From assembly GCA_963718995.1 (NCBI GenBank), contig CAVRAP010000018.1:1-64000 (forward strand): a stretch of DNA of 64,000 nucleotides, in the 5' to 3' direction. Both the position numbers and the translations under genes were made by a program. Positions 27,827 to 37,223 of the stretch are shown in pieces; position 1 is the first letter of the stretch, and each line of letters begins with the position of its first letter. The stretch is from UBA4744 sp963718995. Lineage in GTDB: Bacteria > Actinomycetota > Acidimicrobiia > Spongiisociales > UBA4744. The notes under the pieces were generated by a model that was not told the DNA's origin, ran no database searches, and was given only the letters and a program-made list of their open reading frames with translations.

Positions 27827-29335
27827 CTACGGAAGTCTCCCGATCCAGATCTGGTTCGGCTCTGAAATGAACTCCGAATCCTGTATGGGGGCGTTCGGAT
27901 CATAGGGCTGGACGGCGGCCAGAGCCATGTTGTCGACTACCGCCAGCGCCGTGACTCGTGTACCGGCTCCGAAGGCTTCGTCGAGCGGCTGAATGCTCCA
28001 TGAGGTCCCATCCTGTGAGAAAAGGAGGAGCGATTCCTGGTCGGCAGCATCTGTGGCAGGAAACGCCTCGAGCAGGATGCCGAATTCGCCGCCGGGAAGC
28101 ATCTCGACCCATGACCCGAGCCGATACATCGAGGGCAGATACCGCAGAAGGGTGTCGAGCTCCAGACGCTTCCAATCCTGACCGTCGGGCGACGCCCAGG
28201 CTGCCTGGCCGTCGTGGTCGATTGCGAGAATCTGCCCGTTCCAGTACGTTGGAGAACGGAGCCAGCCGGCTCCCGGCCCGGAGACCTCCCGGTTTTCCCA
28301 CGTCCGCCCGTCCTGAGAGAACCACACGCCGGGATCCCCCGAGCCACCCAGGAGGCCGAGGGCGAAGAACCCGTCAGGGGTACCGACGATCCGGTCCGCG
28401 CCGATATCGGAACCGTCTCCAAACGGTCGTTCGATCAGTTCCCAAGAGGAACCGCCATCAACGGAAATCCACCCCACGAGAGCGCCCGAGAACCAGTCGC
28501 CGGCCATTGCCTGCCGCACGTCATCCGGCACGCCAAGCTCGGTGAGGGTGGTTTCGAATAGTTCCTCTTTGTCGGAAGTGGTGACGATCACTTGCTCGCC
28601 TTCGACGATCGACCACTGGTACTGGTCGTTCAGGAAGGTCTCAACTGAGATGCCCATGACCGGAGCCAATCGCTCCTGAAGGGGGACTCCGAGGAACAAA
28701 CGCCCGAGCACAAGGATCTCGTCATCGGATACCGCCAGGTCGAGCACATGCGCTGTCCAGTTCACGGCGGGATCGGAGAGAGTGAGTGCCGGCAGCGGAA
28801 GCGCCGCACCTTCCCAGGATCGGCCCTCTGCCGACGACCACACGGTTGCGATCGTTGGCGCATACGGGTTCCCCGGCTCGCTGCTGGGCATTCCTGCCGC
28901 CAGCAGCCCGTTGTCGACGGCCGCGATGTGTTCGGTGAGGAAGTCGGCTTGCACCCGGTTCCAGGTCTGGCCATCGGCGGAAACCCAGCCAATCGTCGTT
29001 TCCGGTCCGGTGGTACCCAATGCAAAGAGCCCGCCGGCGAAGGGTGTGATGCCGACTATCTGCTCATTGGCTCGAGCGTCGATATTCACCTCTTCCCAGG
29101 TCAGTTTTGGTCCATCCGATCGGACTGGATTCCCGGCAAAGTCAGGCGGCGAATTGAGCAAGGTGGTGCCGGTCACGGCGGCCGCGACTACGACCAGTAC
29201 TCCGACAAGAGTTGCGAAGCGGTGTGCACGGATCTGGTCGGCGCGGTGCCGGACCGTCTCCACCGGTGGGGTTTGCGTAATGATGGTTGTGCCTTTCGAT
29301 CTGAGCAGAGTCCGGAGGTCTTGTTCTGTGTTCAT
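27827..29335 (-). CDS. Membrane-anchored extracellular beta-propeller-like protein
   Basis: 502 residues: a cytoplasmic N-terminus of about 40 residues, one membrane helix (about residues 41-61) and a large extracellular domain. Asp-box-like units recur: VSADGQTWNRV, SSAEGRSWEG, SVDGGSSWELI, SQDGRTWENR, SPDGQDWKRLE and SQDGTSWSIQ. Such repeats fold as sialidase/BNR-type beta-propellers. Its start overlaps the ECF sigma gene by 4 bases, so it may act as that sigma factor's membrane partner, although no canonical anti-sigma domain is visible. Confidence 0.75.
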   Translation of the reverse strand: MNTEQDLRTLLRSKGTTIITQTPPVETVRHRADQIRAHRFATLVGVLVVVAAAVTGTTLLNSPPDFAGNPVRSDGPKLTWEEVNIDARANEQIVGITPFAGGLFALGTTGPETTIGWVSADGQTWNRVQADFLTEHIAAVDNGLLAAGMPSSEPGNPYAPTIATVWSSAEGRSWEGAALPLPALTLSDPAVNWTAHVLDLAVSDDEILVLGRLFLGVPLQERLAPVMGISVETFLNDQYQWSIVEGEQVIVTTSDKEELFETTLTELGVPDDVRQAMAGDWFSGALVGWISVDGGSSWELIERPFGDGSDIGADRIVGTPDGFFALGLLGGSGDPGVWFSQDGRTWENREVSGPGAGWLRSPTYWNGQILAIDHDGQAAWASPDGQDWKRLELDTLLRYLPSMYRLGSWVEMLPGGEFGILLEAFPATDAADQESLLLFSQDGTSWSIQPLDEAFGAGTRVTALAVVDNMALAAVQPYDPNAPIQDSEFISEPNQIWIGRLP

Positions 29336-29886
29336 CTCCGTTCCTCCATGTGTACGTTGAGGCGGGTCAAGCCCCGACTGAGTCGGCTCTTGACCGTTCC
29401 TTTGGGTATTTGCAGGGCGAGGGCGATGTCATCGAGCGACCAGTCTGCGTAGTAGCGGAGCACCACGACGGACCGGTATTCGATGGGTAGCCCTGCCATC
29501 GCTTGGACAAGAGTCGGATCAGATCCGACCGGGTCGGTAGAGGGTTCGTCGACATAGAGACCGCCGACTTCTCGGCGTCGCTTTCTCAGCCACGACCTTG
29601 CCCAATTGAGTCCGACCCGGTACGCCCAGCCCTCTGGGTTGCGGTACTGAGCGACAGTGTTCCATCGCTGAAATGTGCGGGCCATCGCCTCATCTGTGGC
29701 GTCGGTCGCCAGGTCGACATTGCCGAGCGTGAGTGAAAGCACTCGAATCAGCGTGTCCCGATGGTTTCGGTAGAAGTCGTCGAAGCTTCTCGAAAAGGCT
29801 TGGTGTTCGGTGATGGCGGCGTCCATGTCGCCACTAGACGCATGACCCCCCGGTGGGGTTCCCGGGTTTCTTTTCTTTTCGGACAT
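29332..29886 (-). CDS. ECF-type RNA polymerase sigma factor
   Basis: 184 residues with region 2 (FDDFYRNHRDTLIRVLSLTLG, DLATDATDEAMARTFQRW) and region 4 (MAGLPIEYRSVVVLRYYADW, then SLDDIALALQIPKGTVKSRL). An ECF sigma factor of SigE/SigM-like build. The next gene, overlapping by 4 bases, encodes a single-pass membrane protein that could sense the signal. No ribosome site stronger than AAAAG is evident before the start. Confidence 0.92.
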   Translation of the reverse strand: MSEKKRNPGTPPGGHASSGDMDAAITEHQAFSRSFDDFYRNHRDTLIRVLSLTLGNVDLATDATDEAMARTFQRWNTVAQYRNPEGWAYRVGLNWARSWLRKRRREVGGLYVDEPSTDPVGSDPTLVQAMAGLPIEYRSVVVLRYYADWSLDDIALALQIPKGTVKSRLSRGLTRLNVHMEERR

Positions 29887-30017
29887 GCGGTCGATGATTG
29901 TATTCGGTTGTCTTGAGGGTCTTCGGGCCGGGTCGGACGCGGTCGCCCAGGTCCCAACCCTGGTCGACGGGGCACTGGATTGGGCCGATGTCCTCTATCT
30001 TCTCCGATTCGAGACTG

Positions 30018-30044
30018 ATAACGTTCATAACGTTCATAACGAAC
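30018..30044. promoter_or_regulatory. Three tandem 9-bp repeats before the regulator/exporter operon
   Basis: ATAACGTTC, ATAACGTTC, ATAACGAAC head to tail, ending 20 bases before GTG 30065. The last junction also forms GTTC-ataac-GAAC. This is a likely operator for the adjacent MarR/GbsR-like regulator. Confidence 0.6.
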
Positions 30045-30064
30045 TGAATGTTGTGGAGGGCGCA

Positions 30065-30526
30065 GTGGACGATCGTGACAAGCGCTGGGCTGCGATGCAC
30101 GAGCGGCTCACCAGGATGCTCGAAGAGGTCGGGTTTCCCCACACGGTCGCGCGGGTCTATACGGCTCTCACCCTGGCCGAAGGCGAAGGGCTTTCCACCA
30201 GCCAATTGGTTGAAGAACTCGGGGTGAGCAAGGCTTCTGTGAGCAACGCCACGCAGTTTCTGGTCGGGATCGAGTTGGTTGAGCGATATCGAGTCAGGGG
30301 ATCACGCGAGGCTCACAACCGGATCATCAAGGGTGTCTGGGGCACCATCCTGGCCAAGAAGTTCGCGGCGATCGGGTACATCCGCCGCACCTCCGAAGAG
30401 GCGTTGCTTCTGGATCCCGGCGACGAGGCCCGGCAACGCCTTGCCGAGATGCACGACGTGTACTCCTTCTTTGAGAGAGAATTCGAGACGGTCATGGACC
30501 GTTGGAACGGGAGGATGAACACATGA
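30065..30526 (+). CDS. GbsR/MarR-like transcriptional regulator
   Basis: 153 residues with a winged-helix domain (GLSTSQLVEELGVSKASVSN, then FLVGIELVERYRVRGSRE) and a helical C-terminus. GTG 30065 is preceded by GGAGGG; the longer frame back to 29885 runs through the promoter repeats and was rejected. It overlaps the exporter ATPase start by ATGA, so it very likely controls this ABC-2 operon and itself. Confidence 0.85.
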   Translation: MDDRDKRWAAMHERLTRMLEEVGFPHTVARVYTALTLAEGEGLSTSQLVEELGVSKASVSNATQFLVGIELVERYRVRGSREAHNRIIKGVWGTILAKKFAAIGYIRRTSEEALLLDPGDEARQRLAEMHDVYSFFEREFETVMDRWNGRMNT

Positions 30527-31386
30527 CGGACGCCGCCATCAAGGTCGACAACGTCACCTTTGCCTACGGTGACCTCGAAGCGGTCCGGGGTATCAGCTTT
30601 GAGGTTGCACCGGGCGAAATCCTCGGCTTTCTTGGACCAAACGGGGCAGGCAAGTCGACAACCATCAAGATCCTCACCGGCCAGCTGACGCCCAAGTCCG
30701 GTACGGCTCAAGTGCTTGGTGTCGATGTGACTCAGGACGATCCCGTTGTGCAGGCGCAGATCGGAGTGTGTTTCGAGGAGAAGAACCTCTACGACAGCAT
30801 GTCCGGCCAGGAGAACCTCAAGTTCTACGCCAGCCTCTTCGGGATCAAGGATCTGGACACCGATGAACTGCTGCGGAGGGTTGGCCTCGCCGACCGGGCC
30901 AAGGATCGTGTGGCGAAGTACTCCAAAGGCATGAAGCAACGCCTCATGATGGCCAGGACCCTGGTCAACACGCCCAAGGTCCTGTTTCTGGATGAACCGA
31001 CCGACGGCCTGGACCCTGTTTCGTCACAGGCCATCCGCAAACTCATCCAGCAGGAAGCCGACCGGGGAGCGGCGGTATTGCTCACCACCCACGACATGAA
31101 CGAGGCCGACGAGCTATCCAATCGTGTCGCTTTCATCAACGAGGGCAAGTTGTATGCGATCGACACTCCCGAGGCTTTGAAACTCAAGCACGGGAAACGG
31201 TCGATTCGGGTTCGCACCCGGGAGGGTGCAGGCGTCAACGAGCAGATCGTCTCTCTCGAGGACGCCGGCGCCGGTGACGTGCTGCGGTCGGCCGTCGGTT
31301 CGCCGGACTTGATGACGATCCACACCGAAGAAGCCACGCTCGAGCACATCTTCATTCAGATGACGGGGAGGGGGTTCGAGGGATGA
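30523..31386 (+). CDS. ABC-2 type exporter ATP-binding protein (NatA/DrrA-like)
   Basis: 287 residues: Walker A FLGPNGAGKSTTIKIL, signature YSKGMKQRLMMA, Walker B VLFLDEPTDGLDPVSSQ, H-loop LLTTHDMNEADEL. The C-terminal extension is typical of export ATPases. ATG 30523 overlaps the regulator's TGA; GGAGG lies 8 bases upstream. It works with the two permeases that follow. Substrate unknown; sodium, drug or lipid export are all possible. Confidence 0.92.
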   Translation: MTDAAIKVDNVTFAYGDLEAVRGISFEVAPGEILGFLGPNGAGKSTTIKILTGQLTPKSGTAQVLGVDVTQDDPVVQAQIGVCFEEKNLYDSMSGQENLKFYASLFGIKDLDTDELLRRVGLADRAKDRVAKYSKGMKQRLMMARTLVNTPKVLFLDEPTDGLDPVSSQAIRKLIQQEADRGAAVLLTTHDMNEADELSNRVAFINEGKLYAIDTPEALKLKHGKRSIRVRTREGAGVNEQIVSLEDAGAGDVLRSAVGSPDLMTIHTEEATLEHIFIQMTGRGFEG

Positions 31387-32567
31387 GCAGGCCCGTTTCT
31401 CGCGCCTCCATCATCGGATCCATCGTCAAGAAGGACCTGACCGAGTACAGCCGCGACCGGTTGTGGATGTTCCTCACACTTCTCGTGCTCATCTTCATGA
31501 TCTTGATCTTCTGGGTCCTGCCCGACCGGGTCGATGAATCGATCCCGGTCGGCATTTCCGGATTGGGGGATCCCTCGGTGCTGGCCGGCCTGGAGTCAAC
31601 CGAAGAGGAAGGTCTGCGATTGGTGGGGTTCGAATCGGCAGCCGATCTCCGATCCGTGGTGGCGGGCGACGCCGATGCCTGGCAGACCGATGGTCAGGTT
31701 GTGGTGATCCCGGACAACTCAAATGTGGAGAAACCGGCGGGAGCCGAGAAAGCCAATGTCGATGTCGGACTGGCCTTTCCCGTTGATTTCCTGGCGGCGA
31801 CCGCCGCAGGAAGTCGGACCACCGTTGAGATCTTCGTCGATGCCCAGGTTCCTGAAGAACTCAAGTCGTCGATGTCCAGCCTCGTGAAGGAGCTGGCTTT
31901 CGCGGTGGCCGGAAACCCCCTGCCCGTGGACACCGCCAACCCGCAAGAGGTCTATACGGTGTTGGGACCGGATCGGGCCGGGAACCAGGTCACACCCCGA
32001 GAGAGCTTCCGGCCGTTGCTGATCTTCCTGGTTCTTCTCATGGAGATGTTCGGGATGTCGTCGTTGATTGCTCGCGAGGTGCAGACGAAAACCGTGACTG
32101 CCTTGTTGGTCACTCCGGCCACCACCGGGGACGTCCTTGCCGCCAAGGGGATCGCCGGTGCGGTGCTCGGGTTGGGACAGGCAGTGATTCTTCTCGCCGC
32201 CATCGGTGTTCTGGGGAATCAGCCACTGTTGATCATCACGTTGATGCTGCTGGGAGCGATCATGGTTTCGGGTGCGGCCATGGTGGCCGGCTCACTCGGC
32301 AGAGATTTTCTGAGCAATCTGTTCTACGGGATGATGTTCATGATTCCGCTCATGATCCCGGCCTTCACCGTGCTCTTCCCGGGGACGGCGACGGGTTGGA
32401 TCCGGGCGCTTCCTTCATATCCTCTGGTGCAGGGCCTGGTCAAGGTTGCCACCTACGGTGACGGTTGGGCTGAGGCTCTGCCCGATGTCGGGGCCCTGTT
32501 GGTCTGGTGTGTTGCGCTCTTCGGGCTTGGTTGGGTTGTTCTGAAACGGAAGGTGGAGACGCTATGA
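31383..32567 (+). CDS. ABC-2 family permease
   Basis: 394 residues: an N-terminal membrane helix (LWMFLTLLVLIFMILIFWV), a large extracellular loop of about 190 residues, then five to six helices beginning FRPLLIFLVLLMEMFGMSSL. This is the ABC2_membrane_3 architecture. Overlaps the ATPase gene and the next permease gene by 4 bases each. Confidence 0.88.
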   Translation: MSRPVSRASIIGSIVKKDLTEYSRDRLWMFLTLLVLIFMILIFWVLPDRVDESIPVGISGLGDPSVLAGLESTEEEGLRLVGFESAADLRSVVAGDADAWQTDGQVVVIPDNSNVEKPAGAEKANVDVGLAFPVDFLAATAAGSRTTVEIFVDAQVPEELKSSMSSLVKELAFAVAGNPLPVDTANPQEVYTVLGPDRAGNQVTPRESFRPLLIFLVLLMEMFGMSSLIAREVQTKTVTALLVTPATTGDVLAAKGIAGAVLGLGQAVILLAAIGVLGNQPLLIITLMLLGAIMVSGAAMVAGSLGRDFLSNLFYGMMFMIPLMIPAFTVLFPGTATGWIRALPSYPLVQGLVKVATYGDGWAEALPDVGALLVWCVALFGLGWVVLKRKVETL

Positions 32568-33631
32568 GCCTGACTCGAACCTTCAAGGTGCTCAGCAAGG
32601 AGTTCCGTTTAGGACCTCGCTCGCCGGTCTTCCTCTGGGTCATTCTGCTCCCCGTCCTCTTCACGTTGGTCATCCAGGTGACGTTTGGATCGCTCTTCGA
32701 CCCCCAACCGCGCCTGGGAATCGTCGATCAAGGGAGTTCCACGATCACCACCGCCGTTCAGGGTATGGAGGGGATCGATCTGACGTTGCTCGACAATGCG
32801 GACGACCTGAAGGCCCAGGTCGAAGCGGATAACCTGGACGCTGGTCTGGTCCTGCCTGCGGGTTTCGACGACCAGGTTCGCTCCGGCGGACGGCCACCGC
32901 TCGAGTTCTATGTCGGGGGAGAGAGCCTGGCTTCCAACCGGATCATTCTGGCCGTCACGACGGTCGACCTGGTTAGGGAAATCGAGGGATCGACGCCACC
33001 GGTGGACGTTGCGGTCGTCGCCCTCGGTGACGAGGGGCTGCCGATTGCGGTGCGGATGGTGCCGTTCATCATGATGTACGCACTCGTCGTTGCTGCGGTG
33101 TTCCTGCCGGCGTTCAGCATCGCCGACGAGCGGGAGAAGGGCACGCTCAACGCGCTGATCGTGACCCCGGTCAAGCTCAGCGAAGTCATCACCGCCAAGG
33201 GATTTTTGGGAGTGATCCTGGCGCTGGCCATGACCGTATTCACGTTGTTCCTCAATAACGCTCTCGGCGCGAATCCGCTGGCGCTATTCGTCGTTCTCCT
33301 TTTCGGCTCGATCCTGTGCGTGGAGATCGGCCTCATCTTCGGGACGGTTTCGAGAGATTCCACGGCGGTGTTCGCGCTGATCAAAGGTACCGGCATCCTG
33401 CTGATCGGGCCGACGGCTTTCTACATCTGGCCCGACTGGCCGCAATGGATCGGCAAGCTGTTCCCCACCTACTGGGTGATCAACCCGATCTTCGAGGTGA
33501 CGCTCAACAACGCCGGCCTCGGTGACGTGTGGGTGGAGCTGCTGGTCGCGGCCGGGATCATCGTCGTGCTGGGTGCCGCCGTGGTAGCCCTCACCCGGAG
33601 GCTGGCACGCCAGCTGGCGACAGCCTCCTAG
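32564..33631 (+). CDS. ABC-2 family permease, second subunit
   Basis: 355 residues with the same layout as its neighbour: one N-terminal helix (VFLWVILLPVLFTLVIQVTF), an extracellular loop, and a C-terminal bundle including ADEREKGTLNALIVTPVKLS, the usual ABC-2 cytoplasmic motif. Presumably forms a heterodimer with the preceding protein. ATG 32564 overlaps the previous stop. The dispersed palindrome copy C follows directly. Confidence 0.88.
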   Translation: MSLTRTFKVLSKEFRLGPRSPVFLWVILLPVLFTLVIQVTFGSLFDPQPRLGIVDQGSSTITTAVQGMEGIDLTLLDNADDLKAQVEADNLDAGLVLPAGFDDQVRSGGRPPLEFYVGGESLASNRIILAVTTVDLVREIEGSTPPVDVAVVALGDEGLPIAVRMVPFIMMYALVVAAVFLPAFSIADEREKGTLNALIVTPVKLSEVITAKGFLGVILALAMTVFTLFLNNALGANPLALFVVLLFGSILCVEIGLIFGTVSRDSTAVFALIKGTGILLIGPTAFYIWPDWPQWIGKLFPTYWVINPIFEVTLNNAGLGDVWVELLVAAGIIVVLGAAVVALTRRLARQLATAS

Positions 33632-33698
33632 AAAAGACGGTTTTGGCGTCGAAGTGCCACCGGTGGCGGTGGATGATTGACGCCAAAACCGATCTTTT
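33632..33698. repeat. Dispersed palindrome, copy C
   Basis: Arms GGTTTTGGCGTC (33639-33650) and GACGCCAAAACC (33679-33690), extended by AAAAGA / TCTTTT across a small bulge; inner palindrome GCCACCGGTGGC (33656-33667). It fills the convergent spacer between the ABC-2 permease (stop 33629-33631) and the FtsX-like permease (stop 33697-33699). The terminal TCTTTT would suit a terminator. Confidence 0.75.
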
Positions 33699-34896
33699 AG
33701 GTGGTTCTGAGGGCCTCGGTGGGGGAGAGGCGGGCCGCCCGGATGGCCGGGTAGAGGCCGGCGACCGCGCCGATCACCAGCGCGGCCGCGAACCCACCGA
33801 TGAGGGCAACCTGGGGGATGAGAACGCCCCAGCCCCGGATCGAGGCGTACGCGGCGGTGACGGCTGATCCGAGGATCACGCCTCCGATGCCGCCGATAGT
33901 CGCCAGCAACAGTGCTTCCGACAGAAACTGAATGGCTACGTGCCGTTTGGTTGCCCCGAGTGCCCGTCGGAGCCCGATTTCGGCCCGGCGTTCGAGTACC
34001 GAGATCACCATCACGTTGGCGATGCCGATGCCGCCCACCAGCAGGGCTACAGCTCCTAGTCCGAGGAACAGGCTGGTGAAGGCGCTTTCCGCGGCGTCGC
34101 GAGCCTCCAGGGCGTCGGTCGGTCGGGCTACTTCCACTTGATCGGGGTTCTCCGGATTGGTGGTTGCACCCAGGACCCCCATCACCGTGTCGACGTACTC
34201 GGGAGCCGTGCGGACGTAGATGGCGCTCGGGATGTTCTCCGCATCGAAGTAGGTTGCCGCCGCCCCTTGACCGATCATGGCGGTCCGGTCGAGGTCGGCG
34301 CTCAAGTCGAGCGGGTCGAGGATCCCGACCACAGCGAACCATTGATCGCCCAGCCAGACCAGCGGGCTCCCGTCGAGGTCGAGGATGCCGAGCCGTTCGG
34401 CCGCGACCGCCCCGAGGACAACCGTCGGGTAGGTGCTGCCGGCTTCGTCGAGGAAGCGACCCGCAGCCAGAGAGCCCTGCATGGTGGTGAGAAGGTCGGT
34501 GTCGACCGACTTCACCGTTATCCCCCGCGATTGGCCGGTCGGGACGTAGCCGGTCCGGTACACGTTGGCGTCGATGTCGCTGACCGATGAGACCTCGTCG
34601 ACCGGTCCGATTCGTTCGATCATCGCCACGGCTTCATTCGGCAGTTGGGCGTTGCCGAGACCGATGCCGGTTCCGGCCTGGACGGTCAGCAGGTTGGTTC
34701 CGAGACGGTCGAGTTGAGCCAACAGGTCGGATTTCGATGATTCCGAGAGTCCCAGCACGGCCACCATCGAAGCGATGCCGATCATGATCCCGAGGGCCGA
34801 GAGAGCGGCTCGGAGCTTGCGGGTGAACAACCCAACCGACGAAGTGCGGAGGATGTCCCGGGGGTGGAGTTTGCTGGGTATCAGTTCGGTTGGCAT
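33697..34896 (-). CDS. MacB/FtsX-like ABC transporter permease
   Basis: 399 residues: N-terminal helix (LSALGIMIGIASMVAVLGLS), a large periplasmic-type domain, then three C-terminal helices (GLGAVALLVGGIGIANVMVI, RRALGATKRHVAIQFL). Typical MacB-FtsX topology. ATG 34896 follows the ATPase stop by one base. Last gene of the export operon lipoprotein-adaptor-ATPase-permease. Confidence 0.9.
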   Translation of the reverse strand: MPTELIPSKLHPRDILRTSSVGLFTRKLRAALSALGIMIGIASMVAVLGLSESSKSDLLAQLDRLGTNLLTVQAGTGIGLGNAQLPNEAVAMIERIGPVDEVSSVSDIDANVYRTGYVPTGQSRGITVKSVDTDLLTTMQGSLAAGRFLDEAGSTYPTVVLGAVAAERLGILDLDGSPLVWLGDQWFAVVGILDPLDLSADLDRTAMIGQGAAATYFDAENIPSAIYVRTAPEYVDTVMGVLGATTNPENPDQVEVARPTDALEARDAAESAFTSLFLGLGAVALLVGGIGIANVMVISVLERRAEIGLRRALGATKRHVAIQFLSEALLLATIGGIGGVILGSAVTAAYASIRGWGVLIPQVALIGGFAAALVIGAVAGLYPAIRAARLSPTEALRTT

Positions 34897-34897
34897 G

Positions 34898-35647
34898 TCA
34901 CACCCCGGCCGGTTCCCGGTCATATTCGATCAGCCCGTCCAGGAGCCCGACCTGGCGGGGGAAACGCTCGGCGATCTCCCGGTTGTGGGTGATCACCAGC
35001 ATGGTGATACCTTCGGCGTTGAGCTCCTCGATCAGCTCGACGATCCCGTCGGACGACTTGCTGTCGAGGTTGCCCGTCGGTTCGTCGGCCAGCACCATGG
35101 CGGGGCGGCCGACGATGGCCCGGGCAACCGCCACCCGTTGCCGTTCTCCGCCCGACAGCTTGTTGGCCAGGTGGTCGAGTCGGTGGCTGAGACCGACCCG
35201 TTGCAGGGCGGCCTCTGCCAGGGTTCGGCGTTCGTCGATCGGGGTGCCCGTGTACAGCAAGCCATCGGCAACGTTGTCGAGCGCCGACTGGCTGTTGAGA
35301 AGATGGAACTGCTGAAAGACGAAACCGATATTGCGCGATCTGAGGGCCGACAGTTCCTTGTCGTTCAGCGTGGAGACCTGGTGGCCGGCCAGGTGTACTT
35401 CACCCTCCGTCGGCAAGTCGAGCGTGCCCATGATGTGCAGCAACGTCGACTTGCCCGAGCCAGACGGTCCGACGATCCCGGCGAGTTCGCCGAGTCGGAT
35501 CTCCAGGTCTACGCCGCGCAGAGCCTGCACCGGCGGGGTACCCGGATACGTCTTGGTCACTCCCTGGAGGGCCAGCACGATCCCCGGGTCAATGGTCAGA
35601 CGCTGCCCGCCGGGGCCGCGCCCGCCGTTGCGGCGTCGGAGATTCAT
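34898..35647 (-). CDS. MacB/LolD-type ABC ATPase
   Basis: 249 residues: Walker A GPSGSGKSTLLHIM, Q-loop VFQQFHLL, signature LSGGERQRVAVA, Walker B MVLADEPTGNLDSKS, H-loop ITHNREIAERF. Partner of the FtsX-like permease downstream. Its start overlaps the adaptor gene's stop by 4 bases (ATGA). Confidence 0.93.
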   Translation of the reverse strand: MNLRRRNGGRGPGGQRLTIDPGIVLALQGVTKTYPGTPPVQALRGVDLEIRLGELAGIVGPSGSGKSTLLHIMGTLDLPTEGEVHLAGHQVSTLNDKELSALRSRNIGFVFQQFHLLNSQSALDNVADGLLYTGTPIDERRTLAEAALQRVGLSHRLDHLANKLSGGERQRVAVARAIVGRPAMVLADEPTGNLDSKSSDGIVELIEELNAEGITMLVITHNREIAERFPRQVGLLDGLIEYDREPAGV

Positions 35648-37197
35648 CTGGCCATCACCACCCGGTCTCCAGGTTGAAGGCCCTCAGCCTCTACCGCGAC
35701 GTAGCCGTCGGCGTACATGCCGGGATCGACCGCCACCAGCGCGGTCTGGCCGTTGCCCCGATCGACCTCGACCGCGTATCCGCCTTCGGCCAGCGCCAGC
35801 AATGAACCGACGGGGACCGACATGGCGCCGAGCTGCTGATCGGTGGTCACCTTGACGTCAACCGGAGCCTCGTCGAATCCGACTGCTTCCGAAGCGTCAT
35901 CGAGCTCGATGAGGATCTCAAAAGTGGTTTGCGCATCTGGACCCGTGCCGATCACCGTGGCCAGCGGCGCCACATACGTGACGGTGGCAGGGGTTTCGAT
36001 GTTGTTCGGTAGCACCACCGTGACCCGGTCGCCCTCGGCCAGCAAATCCTGATCACGGGCAGACAGCGCAACAGCTACCACACTCTGGTTCGAGGAGGTC
36101 CCCAGCACGGCAGCTCCCGGGTTGACCGAGGAACCGATCGTCAGGTTGACCGAAGCCACCCGCACCTTGTCCGGGAGGAAGACGATTTCGCCCAGATTGA
36201 CAACTCCGTCCGGGTCCATGCCTGCGGACTGCTGCCAGTCGATCACGGCCTGTTGGGTTTCGGTGGTGAACGTACCGTCGATGACACCAGGATCAAACCC
36301 GAGGGCCGACATGGCCGTCTCGAGCTGCTCGACATCGGTTCCGGAAAGAGGCGAACCGCTCAGGAGGGTCAACGTCGCAGTATTGGGTCCGGCTGTGTCA
36401 CCCAGTTGTGAGGCTTGGAGAACCAGAGCGGGTCCGGGCACAAAGACCACTTCACCCAGGTCAATGACGCCGTCTTCGGTGGCGCCGATGTTTGCTTGCC
36501 ACGCTTTGACCATCTGTGCGGTTTGGTACGTGAATGTGTCGTCCGCTGTGACGTTGCCGTCTGGGTCGTAGCCGAGGGCCACCAGCGCCGTTTCGAGCTG
36601 CTCCACGTCGGTGCCGGTCAGATCTGTGGACGCATCTCGTAATGCGCGGTAGGCGAGTGTGTCGCCGTACAGAACCACCACGGGTTCGCCATCGGCGCGG
36701 TACAGCACATCACCTTCCTCCACGATGGTGCCGGCCTCGAGGATTTCGGTGATCGGTCCGGCGAGTCGTCCCATCACCGGCACCGTCTCGTCGCCAATCG
36801 CCAAGTCCCGGTAAGCGGGAGCCTTTCCATCAAGCAGAACCACGGGCCGCTCGTCGATCGCGAAGAGGATATCGCCCTGCCCGACGATCTCCCCGGCTTC
36901 CGCTGAGGCGGTGAGTGTGCCGGAGAAACGGGACGGGATCGGTTCGCCTGCGTCGAAGCCGAGTGTGCCGGACAACTCCTCTATTTGTTCCAGGTCCCGG
37001 ATTACTACCTCGGAGAAGGCGAGCGTGGCGGCGGCCGGGGCCTCCGTCTCGTCAGAACCGTTTTGGATGATGAACCAGACAACCGCCGCCAGCGCAGCCA
37101 CGACGATGAGCAGGATGACCCGCCGGCGTCGTTTCCGGGTCGTTGGTTCAATGGCTGGAGTTGGTTCGTCCTCCACCCCCTGGTCTTCGTTTGGCAC
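35644..37197 (-). CDS. Membrane fusion (HlyD-like) adaptor with two peptidoglycan-binding domains
   Basis: 517 residues: a charged cytoplasmic N-terminus, one membrane helix (VILLIVVAALAAVVWFII), barrel/lipoyl segments, and two PG_binding_1-type units in the middle, each with a TGTDVEQLETALVALGYDP-like or SGTDVEQLETAMSALGFDP-like helix. The C-terminus has the adaptor beta-barrel (VVAVALSARDQDLLAEGDRV). It likely links the ABC complex to the cell wall. GTG 37197 with AGGAGG five bases upstream is preferred; ATG 37227, overlapping the lipoprotein stop, is an alternative. Confidence 0.85.
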   Translation of the reverse strand: MPNEDQGVEDEPTPAIEPTTRKRRRRVILLIVVAALAAVVWFIIQNGSDETEAPAAATLAFSEVVIRDLEQIEELSGTLGFDAGEPIPSRFSGTLTASAEAGEIVGQGDILFAIDERPVVLLDGKAPAYRDLAIGDETVPVMGRLAGPITEILEAGTIVEEGDVLYRADGEPVVVLYGDTLAYRALRDASTDLTGTDVEQLETALVALGYDPDGNVTADDTFTYQTAQMVKAWQANIGATEDGVIDLGEVVFVPGPALVLQASQLGDTAGPNTATLTLLSGSPLSGTDVEQLETAMSALGFDPGVIDGTFTTETQQAVIDWQQSAGMDPDGVVNLGEIVFLPDKVRVASVNLTIGSSVNPGAAVLGTSSNQSVVAVALSARDQDLLAEGDRVTVVLPNNIETPATVTYVAPLATVIGTGPDAQTTFEILIELDDASEAVGFDEAPVDVKVTTDQQLGAMSVPVGSLLALAEGGYAVEVDRGNGQTALVAVDPGMYADGYVAVEAEGLQPGDRVVMAR

Positions 37198-37223
37198 CGC
37201 GACCTCCTCAGCTGGGATGGTTC

